Positions 25,060-31,567 of a stretch of 46,135 nucleotides of DNA are shown piece after piece. The notes below the pieces were generated by a model that was given only the letters and a program-made list of their open reading frames with translations, did not search any database and was not told the DNA's origin. This DNA comes from a virus: IMG/VR virus record IMGVR_UViG_3300037628_000123, positions 1 to 46,135 of that record. One strand, written 5' to 3'. Numbering within the stretch: position 1 is the stretch's first letter; each line of letters starts with the position of its first letter. A program made the translations under genes and the position numbers.

Positions 25060-26177
25060 TTCTCTGCTCCTTTATCTACCTGATTCTGTACTAAGTCATA
25101 GAAATCCAGTACAAAATCATAGTTATCATTATCTGCTTCTAACTTAGCCAGTATTTCCGTAGTCAACGGTTTAGTAAGGTTCTCGGTAGTCAGTGTACAT
25201 AAACCTAAGTACTCACACTCTCGAAAGAAATCAAAGCAGGACTCGCCGTGCATAGGATACACCTGATAGCTTTCGTATATATCTACTAGCTGTGTATCAA
25301 TAAGTAATTCCTGTAACCAAAGCGCCCGCTGTAGTAAGGACTTCTCAAATGGAAGCTCTACATAGCTAAAGCTTTTTGTCTCATATACTAGATATAAAAC
25401 TTCATAACTGTTTAAGCCAGGGAATAGTATATCTAATACCACACTGTAACCTAATGCCTGACCGCTGTTCTTAAACTGTGCTGACTGAGCTGTACCGGAG
25501 GATGTTTTATTCTCTAGTACTAATACCTCACCGCTAACCTTGTGTCTAAGTACTACATCAACAAACCCACGGTATTTATATCCGTTAGGTAATATAATCT
25601 GAAAGGCTAGCTCTACTGCTGGCTTACCTTTATAGTATACTAGCTCGTACTCTTCTAAGAATCCGTTAGCTAAGAGGGTAGAGAACTTTTGTACTGCATA
25701 CAACGCTAACCAGAATGACTTCTTCTGTCTAGGTGTTTCATCAAGCAGGTCTACGTCCCACTCTAGGAAGGTATCTAGTATTACCTGTGCTTCGTTCTTA
25801 CCTTCCAGTGCTGACTGTACTCCTACACCTACAGCTTTACCGTAAGCAAAGGTAACACCCTGCTCTAGCTCTGCTATATCATTAGAAGATATCTGCTCAG
25901 CATTAAGGCGGTACAGTTGGTACTTACGAGGGCATTTATGTAAGGTAGTACGACTGGAGTGGGATAGAAGCTTTAAGCGGGGGTCTGTCTCACCCTCTGG
26001 TAGATTAACTACTTCAATTAAGGTTTTAGCTTCTACAGTTTCGTCAAGAAATGATTTCCCTACTTCTACCTCGCAGTCTAAGAGAGACTGAGGACTAAGC
26101 TCAGCAGGTATAGAGCTGGGTGCTTTCTTAGCTGCTTGTCTAGCTAGTATCTCTTGTATGCGGGAAGGTAGTGCCAT
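25056..26177 (-). CDS. PD-(D/E)XK superfamily nuclease (RecB/Cas4-like exonuclease)
   Basis: A 373-aa protein. The N-terminal RecB-nuclease signature LHKCPRKYQLYRLN (about 77-90) is followed by the catalytic core: GFVDVVL (Asp207), VLENKTS (Glu222, Lys224) and the QxxxY-type GQALGYS. These match the PD-(D/E)XK exonucleases of the RecB/AddB type. Cys residues near the C-terminus (CFDFFRECEYLGLC) could bind an iron-sulfur cluster or zinc, as in Cas4/AddB relatives. It would resect DNA ends to feed the Sak4-like annealing protein or help degrade host DNA. It starts in a TAATG overlap with the 49-aa gene. Confidence 0.85.
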   Translation of the reverse strand: MALPSRIQEILARQAAKKAPSSIPAELSPQSLLDCEVEVGKSFLDETVEAKTLIEVVNLPEGETDPRLKLLSHSSRTTLHKCPRKYQLYRLNAEQISSNDIAELEQGVTFAYGKAVGVGVQSALEGKNEAQVILDTFLEWDVDLLDETPRQKKSFWLALYAVQKFSTLLANGFLEEYELVYYKGKPAVELAFQIILPNGYKYRGFVDVVLRHKVSGEVLVLENKTSSGTAQSAQFKNSGQALGYSVVLDILFPGLNSYEVLYLVYETKSFSYVELPFEKSLLQRALWLQELLIDTQLVDIYESYQVYPMHGESCFDFFRECEYLGLCTLTTENLTKPLTTEILAKLEADNDNYDFVLDFYDLVQNQVDKGAEK

Positions 26178-26326
26178 TATAACTGTCCATAAGTTACAGA
26201 GTTGTTTAAGTAGTTAATACTTACTACCATGAAGCGCTCGTCGCCTACTGTGTGAGTGTTACCTACCTCCGGTTTAACATCAAACTGCGCGCAGTACATA
26301 CTAACTGTTAGTGGTAATGTATCCAT
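26177..26326 (-). CDS. 49-aa early protein fitted by double TAATG coupling
   Basis: The 148-base gap between two genes holds a 49-aa frame, MDTLPLTVSMYCAQFDV to YGQL. Its ATG (26324-26326) overlaps the upstream TAA and its TAA (26177-26179) overlaps the next ATG, both as TAATG. Exact coupling at both ends is strong evidence that it is translated. A mid-gene VVSINYLNNSVTYG suggests a small beta fold. Function unknown. Confidence 0.75.
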   Translation of the reverse strand: MDTLPLTVSMYCAQFDVKPEVGNTHTVGDERFMVVSINYLNNSVTYGQL

Positions 26327-26751
26327 TAGTTTATTGCCTCTTCTAATATATGTCTAGCTGTATAGTATACAACCAGATTCTTTAAATAATCAACCTTAGC
26401 GAAGTACTCTTCTGTACTCATACCGTCTACTTGCACTAAACTCACAGGGTAGAATACAGTCTGTACTAAAGCACCTACTTCATAACCATGAAAGATAGCA
26501 GGTATAGCCAGCTTACTGAATCTGGTAGTATCTGGTATCTCTATCGGAGAGAGGTAAGCATACAACGCTCGCGCTCCTTCCATGTAATTTGTATAGCAAC
26601 TACCGCCGCCGTTCTCACTACCTTTAGCTTTATTATAAAGTCTTATATAGGTCTCTAGTGGTGTGGTGTTAGTTGCTTCGCTAAGAGGGGAGGTGTTAGT
26701 ACTCGCTCTTAGCTTAGCTATTCTTGCAGCCAGAGGTGTCAGCTCAGTCAT
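26326..26751 (-). CDS. Early protein of unknown function
   Basis: A 141-aa protein with a Thr/Ser-rich N-terminus, then a helical domain (TYIRLYNKAKG, YTNYMEGARALYAYL) and a C-terminal stretch that alternates aromatic and hydrophobic residues (VYYTARHILEEAI). A GGAG site lies before the ATG, which overlaps the next gene by 8 bases. No domain recognised. It lies between the 67-aa and 49-aa genes in the tightly packed early operon. Confidence 0.6.
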   Translation of the reverse strand: MTELTPLAARIAKLRASTNTSPLSEATNTTPLETYIRLYNKAKGSENGGGSCYTNYMEGARALYAYLSPIEIPDTTRFSKLAIPAIFHGYEVGALVQTVFYPVSLVQVDGMSTEEYFAKVDYLKNLVVYYTARHILEEAIN

Positions 26752-26947
26752 CAGACTCCGCCTGTTTAACTAACCACTGTTGAAAGTTAGGTCTATCATG
26801 ACCGTATACACGAGCGTCATAACCTAAGTTAATAGCATCCTCAACTAACTTAACTATATCTTGTGAGAGAGTTATCTGTAATGTAGTTTGTACACTTTCT
26901 AATGTAGCGGCTAACTTATTGACTCTTTTATTCATAGTTTTTTCCAT
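26744..26947 (-). CDS. Small early protein, unknown
   Basis: 67 aa from ATG 26947 (MEKTMNKRVNK), chosen over an ATG nine codons upstream because AGGAG lies 9 bases before this start. The protein is a single amphipathic helix region (LAATLESVQTTLQITLSQDIVKLVEDAI) and an aromatic tail (RPNFQQWLVKQ). No family recognised. Confidence 0.55.
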   Translation of the reverse strand: MEKTMNKRVNKLAATLESVQTTLQITLSQDIVKLVEDAINLGYDARVYGHDRPNFQQWLVKQAESDD

Positions 26948-26963
26948 TAGGTTTTCTCCTACC

Positions 26964-27236
26964 TTATAAATCACTCACTGTCATTTTACTTATAGCTTTC
27001 TTAGGCTTACGTTTCAGAGCAGTAGTAGCTATACTAGTACTAGTCTGGTGCTTAAGTCCACGAACTAAGATAGAGCAATCTTCCTCACTAAGGATAGTGA
27101 CTATATCTGGGTCAGCTTTAAGGTTACGGTGAATGTCTCGTAAGAGAGTAGCGATGTTAGGAGTAGTCTCTAATAGACCTGCTTCTAACTGCGCTAGCTT
27201 CTCTCTTACCTCGAATGCTTGATTATCATTACTCAT
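26964..27236 (-). CDS. Small early protein, unknown
   Basis: A 90-aa protein with an acidic helical N-terminus (FEVREKLAQLEAGLLE), an Ile/Leu core and a Lys-rich C-terminus (LKRKPKKAISKMT). AGGAG precedes the ATG; the ATG overlaps the upstream TGA as ATGA. The basic tail might contact DNA; nothing more can be said. Confidence 0.55.
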   Translation of the reverse strand: MSNDNQAFEVREKLAQLEAGLLETTPNIATLLRDIHRNLKADPDIVTILSEEDCSILVRGLKHQTSTSIATTALKRKPKKAISKMTVSDL

Positions 27237-27502
27237 TGTTTACTCCTGTAATTCTTACGCTTATCGCGCTTTTCAAACTGTCTGTAAGCACCATGTTGTT
27301 TAATTAGAGGGTTAGTTAAGCAGATAGGACTAACGAAAGGTTTAATTTCTATGTTATGTAACCCGTTAATAACTACTACCTCATACGTATCACCTAGTAT
27401 CTTAAGTAAACGACCTACCTCTATATTAGAGCAGTCATCTACTATAAGTAAGGTAGACTTACAGCAGCTTCTACCTCCTATACCTACTATCTCAGTACCC
27501 AT
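27233..27502 (-). CDS. Small early protein, unknown
   Basis: An 89-aa protein opening MGTEIVGIGGRSCCKSTLLIVDD. It looks like a degenerate P-loop (CKS in place of GKS), but at this length an ATPase is not plausible. The C-terminus is strongly basic (FEKRDKRKNYRSK). The GGAAGGAG site follows a 13-bp hairpin (27518-27530). It is coupled to the 90-aa gene by ATGA. Confidence 0.55.
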   Translation of the reverse strand: MGTEIVGIGGRSCCKSTLLIVDDCSNIEVGRLLKILGDTYEVVVINGLHNIEIKPFVSPICLTNPLIKQHGAYRQFEKRDKRKNYRSKQ

Positions 27503-27517
27503 AACTATCTCCTTCCT

Positions 27518-27530
27518 ACCGCTTAGCGGT
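27518..27530 (-). other. Leader hairpin 1 (GC-rich mini-hairpin before an early gene)
   Basis: ACCGC-loop-GCGGT just ahead of the ribosome site of the gene starting at 27502 and touching the upstream TAA stop (27530-27532). Same plan as the hairpins at 28715, 29409 and 35624. Confidence 0.55.
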
Positions 27531-27787
27531 TATAAACTGTCTATTCCTATACGTAACTGGTGAGATACATCTACTAGGTAAAAGACTATACACTTAGCAT
27601 CTACATCGTGCATCAGTGCATACTTCTCACCTCTTTCTAACATAAGCATCTTCCAGCCTAAGTCTTGAGACTTCTCTTTAGTTACAGCTTTAATAATTCT
27701 TTCGTGCATAGAGTACTCAGCCGCTAGAGAGACTGGTTTATTAGGGTTGTTCTTAACCTGCTCCCATATACGCTGATACTTTCTCAT
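27530..27787 (-). CDS. Small early protein, unknown
   Basis: An 85-aa protein, MRKYQRIWEQVKNNPN, with a helical N-terminus and a beta-rich second half (YALMHDVDAKCIVFYLVDVSHQLRIG). It is the first gene after the strong terminator at 27853-27924, so it needs its own promoter or readthrough; an AT-rich stretch with TATATAAA lies at 27807-27818 but no clear -35. No family recognised. Confidence 0.55.
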   Translation of the reverse strand: MRKYQRIWEQVKNNPNKPVSLAAEYSMHERIIKAVTKEKSQDLGWKMLMLERGEKYALMHDVDAKCIVFYLVDVSHQLRIGIDSL

Positions 27788-27852
27788 ATTAATTGTTACC
27801 TGTACTCTATTAGATTGATTTATATAAACATACTAGGTTAGTGTGCTTATAT

Positions 27853-27924
27853 AAAAAACCTAGCTATCTCGGTTACGCGCAGTACCTTATAAAGGTACCG
27901 CTTTGATTACGGGAGATAGCTAGG
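27853..27924 (-). terminator. Strong terminator with a 12-bp stem and inner hairpin
   Basis: On the leftward transcript CCTAGCTATCTC pairs with GAGATAGCTAGG (27913-27924 with 27859-27870), followed by TTTTTT (27858-27853). Inside sits a second perfect stem, GTACCTT-loop-AAGGTAC (27882-27898). It lies directly after the 248-aa gene and should end its transcript. Confidence 0.82.
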
Positions 27925-27943
27925 GAAAACTTACATGTAACTA

Positions 27944-28690
27944 CTATAAACTAGCTAGTAACTGTTCCGGTGTTACATTCAGATGCAACTCTGCTTTGTT
28001 AAGCAAGAACTCAACACAGCTTACGTACTCACCTACGTTAGGTGAATGCTCAGCATAGATAGCTAACTGCTCAACACACAGATTCAGTACATCTTTACTG
28101 GTACGTACACGGCTAAGCTTATCGCCTAAGATGTTAGCCATATTGGTAACAGCTTCCAGTGTCTTACCTGTAACTTCCGGCATAACAGCCACGTAGTCAG
28201 TAGTAAACGCATCCCAAACTTCTTTAGGAATACCGCCGCCGCGACGCTGTACTTTAGGAATGTTAGAGATAAACTCCCAGCTAAGCTTTTCAACAGGGAA
28301 CGTAGCCGCTGTGTAAGAGGTATCTTCGTATAAAAGTTCGCGTGCTTGAGTATTAATGATACCTTCCATAGCTTCGAGTAATAGCTCTAAGCCTTTACCT
28401 CCAGCTTCTAAGATATCCATAATACCCTGCATGTTAACATAAGGTACAGCTAAGTCAACAGGCTTACGGATAGTTTCAATACCTGTAGCTTTATCGACTG
28501 ACTTTTTAAAGTTAAAAGTAGCTTCTCTAACATCTACACTGTATTCAGTGTTCTTAGAGATATGCTCACGTAAGGCGACCATTTCTTCTTTGGTTGGGTT
28601 CTGTACTTGGATTACTACAGGTGTGTTAGCTTCGGTAACTTCTGAGCCTACACCTTCAGCGCTTAGGTTTTCTTGCATTTCTTGTGTCAT
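27944..28690 (-). CDS. Abundant-type early protein of unknown function (monocistronic)
   Basis: A 248-aa soluble protein, acidic at the N-terminus, with helical blocks (TKEEMVALREHISKN, LEAGGKGLELLLEAMEGI, LEAVTNMANILGDKL). I recognise no domain. What stands out is its insulation and codon use. It has a near-consensus promoter at 28767-28794, a leader hairpin, an AAAGG site and a terminator with a 12-bp stem. Isoleucine codons read ATT or ATC, while neighbours mostly use ATA, as also seen in the major capsid gene. These signs predict a highly made early protein, for example a DNA-binding or host-takeover protein. No further function can be assigned. Confidence 0.75.
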   Translation of the reverse strand: MTQEMQENLSAEGVGSEVTEANTPVVIQVQNPTKEEMVALREHISKNTEYSVDVREATFNFKKSVDKATGIETIRKPVDLAVPYVNMQGIMDILEAGGKGLELLLEAMEGIINTQARELLYEDTSYTAATFPVEKLSWEFISNIPKVQRRGGGIPKEVWDAFTTDYVAVMPEVTGKTLEAVTNMANILGDKLSRVRTSKDVLNLCVEQLAIYAEHSPNVGEYVSCVEFLLNKAELHLNVTPEQLLASL

Positions 28691-28714
28691 GTGATATACC
28701 TTTCTAGGTTGTTA

Positions 28715-28727
28715 GCGCTTAGTGCGC
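28715..28727 (-). other. Leader hairpin 2
   Basis: GCGC-TTAGT-GCGC upstream of the AAAGG ribosome site of the 248-aa gene. Four-base stem with a five-base loop; member of a recurring set. Confidence 0.5.
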
Positions 28728-28759
28728 GGTTAAATAAAGTTTGTATTTACTTAATAAGG

Positions 28760-28803
28760 AAAAACAATTTTAACACAAGGTAGAAAAGTGTCAAATTGTT
28801 TTT
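28760..28803. promoter_or_regulatory. 11-bp perfect inverted repeat framing a promoter (operator candidate)
   Basis: AAAAACAATTT (28760-28770) and AAATTGTTTTT (28793-28803) are perfect inverted arms with 22 bases between. The arms touch the -10 and -35 boxes of the minus-strand promoter at 28767-28794. A dimeric regulator could bind both arms and block the promoter; as RNA the arms could also form a weak AT stem. Confidence 0.55.
28767..28794 (-). promoter_or_regulatory. Sigma70-type promoter for the 248-aa gene
   Basis: On the minus strand TTGACA (28794-28789) is followed by a 16-base spacer and TAAAAT (28772-28767). It lies 77 bases upstream of the ATG at 28690. Confidence 0.75.
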
Positions 28804-28820
28804 ACCTCTAGGTAAGGGGA

Positions 28821-29114
28821 TTAAGATTTGCTCTGTCTCTTAGCTAAAATATCAGCTTTCTGCCGTTCATAATCAGCACGGATAGATTCTTTAAGCAACC
28901 ACTGTAATGCTTTTAGGTTCTCTGCTAGCTTATAAGTATCTGCGCTTAGGTTTAATTCGTGTAGTGCTGATATGTAAAAGTGCTGTATACGAAAGTGTAT
29001 AGCATACTGCACAGCTGAGTTAAGCCTCTGTAAGAGAGATTGCGGCGGACGCTGGTTACTGCTAATGCACCCAAACTTAGGATTACCGAACTTACTTCCG
29101 TCGTTCATAGTCAT
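28821..29114 (-). CDS. Early protein of unknown function
   Basis: 97 aa from ATG 29114 (MTMNDGSKFGNPKFGCIS). An in-frame ATG at 29168 has no ribosome site; 29114 is preceded by AGAGG and overlaps the stop of the 38-aa gene as ATGA. The C-terminal two thirds are helical (SLLQRLNSAVQYAIHF, ENLKALQWLLKESIRADYERQK) with a basic end. No family recognised. It is the last gene before the insulated 248-aa unit. Confidence 0.6.
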   Translation of the reverse strand: MTMNDGSKFGNPKFGCISSNQRPPQSLLQRLNSAVQYAIHFRIQHFYISALHELNLSADTYKLAENLKALQWLLKESIRADYERQKADILAKRQSKS

Positions 29115-29227
29115 AGTATTATTACCTCTATTAGTAAAATGATAGTTACTAGTCTTAGTATATTCCATAAGGTTAGACTAGTAACTGTTAGTATTTTAAT
29201 CACTCGCAAGCGAGTAGTCTCTTTCAT
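29111..29227 (-). CDS. 38-aa single-pass membrane protein
   Basis: A frame too short for usual gene finders: MKETTRLRVIKILTVTSL and then a hydrophobic run ending LLIEVIIL. The N-terminus is basic and residues about 13-38 are nearly all Ile/Leu/Val/Thr, so one membrane helix is likely. Its ATG overlaps the upstream TAA (TAATG, 29225-29229) and its TGA overlaps the downstream ATG (29111-29114). This double coupling supports translation. Possible roles include superinfection exclusion or membrane anchoring of replication; none is shown. Confidence 0.65.
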   Translation of the reverse strand: MKETTRLRVIKILTVTSLTLWNILRLVTIILLIEVIIL

Positions 29228-29394
29228 TAGGTCTCTATCTCCATTATAATATACTCTTTAAACTCTACCCACTCGTCTTCACCTGAGTGGTAATTTGTAT
29301 GTATCATTACACCTTCGTTAGGTTCAGTAAAGCTAACCTCGTAGTTATCTGCTTCTCGTGGGTGAACAGCTAACCACATCTTTTTAACTTTCAT
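29227..29394 (-). CDS. 55-aa acidic early protein
   Basis: MKVKKMWLAVHPREADNYEV to YIIMEIET. It fills the apparent gap after the helicase gene. AGGAG lies 9 bases before ATG, behind leader hairpin 3, and its TAA overlaps the next ATG (TAATG). A WLAVHPREADNYEVSF strand pair and a GEDEWVEFKEY acidic end suggest a small beta fold. Function unknown. Confidence 0.75.
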   Translation of the reverse strand: MKVKKMWLAVHPREADNYEVSFTEPNEGVMIHTNYHSGEDEWVEFKEYIIMEIET

Positions 29395-29408
29395 TTTCCT
29401 GTACTCCT

Positions 29409-29419
29409 GCGCTTAGCGC
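29409..29419 (-). other. Leader hairpin 3 with the helicase stop codon as loop
   Basis: GCGC-TAA-GCGC on the minus strand: the three-base loop is the TAA stop of the helicase gene (29413-29415). It precedes the AGGAG site of the 55-aa gene, so a terminating ribosome would open the stem. Confidence 0.55.
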
Positions 29420-31206
29420 CTTATCTTCTTATCTAATTTACCTTTAAAGAACTCAGCTTTCTCAGCCAGTGTGTTACCTTTAATCTTCTGGCTAATAATA
29501 CCTTTAGTAAAGGATTCTGGTTCACATATTACATACAGCTCCTCCCTAGCACGAGTGACTCCTGTATACAGTAACTCTCGCTGTAACATAGTAGCATGTG
29601 ACTGGTGCAGACAGAAGAATACTTTCCGCCACTCCGAGCCTTGTGCTTTATGTACCGTTAGTGCATAAGCAAGTAGTAAGCTGTTAACATCAGCCGCCTT
29701 AGTCACTGTAACTTCCTGTGCTGTATCATCTAACCTGATAACTAGCTTATGGCTAGCCTGAGTTACACGGTCTTCGCTAGAAGCTACCTGAGCTAGAAGA
29801 AAGTCTATATCATCACCTTCATCATAACTCTCAAAGCCTGATTCATTAGCTATGTTAGGGTTATGTCCCCAGTAATCTAATGTCTTAGACGGCGGCTGTA
29901 CTCTACCTCCGCTATATACAGGGTTAGGGGATATATCTATAATCTCCGCATCCTCGCGGTCATACAGTATCTTATCTCCCTGCGAGAAGTAGTGCTTATT
30001 AAAACCAGCCATTACTTCATAGGTGGTAGCTCCCCTCTTACGCGCTAAGTGGTTAGCTATCTGGTTGTTAACTTCAATAGTACCGCACGCTTTATTATAA
30101 GGTATAAGTATCATATCCTCACCAGGGTTATAGACTCCTTTATCTATAGCATTTATAAAGAAAGCCCCTAATGTAAGAGCTGCATGTTCGGCGCTAAGCT
30201 TCTTCTTCCAAGGATGAAGTTTAAGCTTACCTTCCTCATACCAGTCAGTATACTCTTCCACAGGTATAGGCTTACCGCTAAGAATGCGGTGTGCTAGACG
30301 AATGATAGGTGACTCTAAGGCTTGTCGGTATACCTGAGTTAGTTCTATTACAGGTAACTCTAACATCTTAAAACCTAGTATAGCTGAGCCAAATACTGGG
30401 GGTAACTGCTGTATATCTCCTATAAATACCCACTGTACCTCATGCTCTAAGGCAGCTAGTATCTCCGCATGAAGTTCTACACTAAGCATAGATGCCTCTT
30501 CCACTATAATAGCTGCTATGCTAGAAGGTAGTGGGTTAGATGCATTTCTGCTAGGAGTGAACCGCATAGTCTTCTTAGTTTGACCTGTCTCAGGGTCTTG
30601 TATGTCATAGTACTCTGGCGCATACTCTAAGAGCTTATGGCTAGTGATACAGTTATTACGCAAGTCAGCTGATTGTACCTTACGGATGTTATTAACAGCG
30701 CGGCGTGTATAGGAGATGATTAGTATCCCAGGTGTACCAGAGATTAGATGCTTATGACCGTCACTCTGTAAGACAGGGATTCTGTTAGCTGCTATTAAGC
30801 CTGCTATACCTCCCTGCGAGCAAGTAGTCTTACCTGTACCAGCCGCTCCTACGAGGACACAGGAAGCTCCGCTAGAGATAAGAGATATGAACTCGGCTTG
30901 CTGAGGGTTATAAGTTATCTGCTCACCGTGCATACCGGTTACATTGGAGGCGGTAGAGGCAGGTACAAGTTCTATCTTACAGGTAACTTCCTCCTTAGCT
31001 GTACTGAGCCTCTCACTTTCTTTCTCTGCTACCTTAGCCAGTCTAGCTCGCAGTGCTGCTACACCTCCTGACATCTTAGGTGCTTTAATAGCTACCTGCT
31101 CTATCTTAGCTAAGGTACTAGACTGCTCAGCGGTAAGTGTACCTTCCTTCTGTTTAGCGCGTGCGCGAGCAAGTAGCTCAGCCATATTTAGTTTTTTAGG
31201 TGCCAT
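29413..31206 (-). CDS. SF1B DNA helicase (RecD/Dda-like)
   Basis: 597 aa from ATG 31206 (MAPKKLNMAELL), chosen over an ATG 21 codons earlier because AAGGAG lies 10 bases before it. Motifs in order: QQAEFISL Q-motif region, Walker A GAAGTGKTT (120-128), motif Ia ISYTRRAVNNI, motif II VEEASML, motif III GDIQQLPPVFG, motif IV region LTQVYRQ, motif V HKAQGSEW and motif VI YTGVTRAREEL. Motif II reads EEAS where DEAS is usual. The N-terminal 100 residues are charged and helical. Likely the main replicative or recombination helicase, unwinding 5'-3' ahead of the polymerase. It overlaps the 121-aa gene by 11 bases. Confidence 0.9.
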   Translation of the reverse strand: MAPKKLNMAELLARARAKQKEGTLTAEQSSTLAKIEQVAIKAPKMSGGVAALRARLAKVAEKESERLSTAKEEVTCKIELVPASTASNVTGMHGEQITYNPQQAEFISLISSGASCVLVGAAGTGKTTCSQGGIAGLIAANRIPVLQSDGHKHLISGTPGILIISYTRRAVNNIRKVQSADLRNNCITSHKLLEYAPEYYDIQDPETGQTKKTMRFTPSRNASNPLPSSIAAIIVEEASMLSVELHAEILAALEHEVQWVFIGDIQQLPPVFGSAILGFKMLELPVIELTQVYRQALESPIIRLAHRILSGKPIPVEEYTDWYEEGKLKLHPWKKKLSAEHAALTLGAFFINAIDKGVYNPGEDMILIPYNKACGTIEVNNQIANHLARKRGATTYEVMAGFNKHYFSQGDKILYDREDAEIIDISPNPVYSGGRVQPPSKTLDYWGHNPNIANESGFESYDEGDDIDFLLAQVASSEDRVTQASHKLVIRLDDTAQEVTVTKAADVNSLLLAYALTVHKAQGSEWRKVFFCLHQSHATMLQRELLYTGVTRAREELYVICEPESFTKGIISQKIKGNTLAEKAEFFKGKLDKKIRR

Positions 31207-31561
31207 TGTCAGAGCGCTCCTTGATACAGTAAGCGCACTGACAGTCAGGTTTATCATATAAACCGCCAACTACAGGTACTACAGTAGCAGATTCTATAGC
31301 ACTGTCTAAGTCAGCTATATCTTTCTCTTCTGCTTCCTGCTCACTAGGTGTTTCAGGTTCTAAGCTTACAGTGTGCCAACCCATACCCGGAGCACCCTCT
31401 ACAAACAGACCTATGTTACGTAGCTGTATGTCACGTACATATAGGTAATGGCGAACAGTGAGGTTTACTTTATGTCTAGCCTCGCTGTTATCGCTAGCTG
31501 TAAAAGAGACTACTGTCTCACCTGTATTTAATGCATTAAAATTCATAAAATAGTTTTTCAT
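31196..31561 (-). CDS. Early protein with C-terminal CxCxxC
   Basis: A 121-aa protein. The N-terminal half is beta-rich (ETVVSFTASDNSEARHKVNLTVRHYLYVRDIQ in part), the middle is acidic (EPETPSEQEAEEKDIADLD) and the C-terminus carries CQCAYC, which may bind a metal. It starts 6 bases after the 400-aa gene and overlaps the helicase gene. No family recognised; helicase accessory is a guess from position only. Confidence 0.6.
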   Translation of the reverse strand: MKNYFMNFNALNTGETVVSFTASDNSEARHKVNLTVRHYLYVRDIQLRNIGLFVEGAPGMGWHTVSLEPETPSEQEAEEKDIADLDSAIESATVVPVVGGLYDKPDCQCAYCIKERSDNGT

Positions 31562-31567
31562 TAGATG

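Noticed and set aside
27233-27502. Walker A-like GGRSCCKST in the 89-aa early protein
   Set aside because: The Gly-Lys of a P-loop is Cys-Lys here and the protein is too short for an ATPase core; a chance resemblance is more likely.
29115-29168. A longer start (29168) for the 97-aa early protein
   Set aside because: No ribosome site there, and the 38-aa membrane gene that overlaps it has exact stop/start coupling on both sides, so the start at 29114 is preferred.
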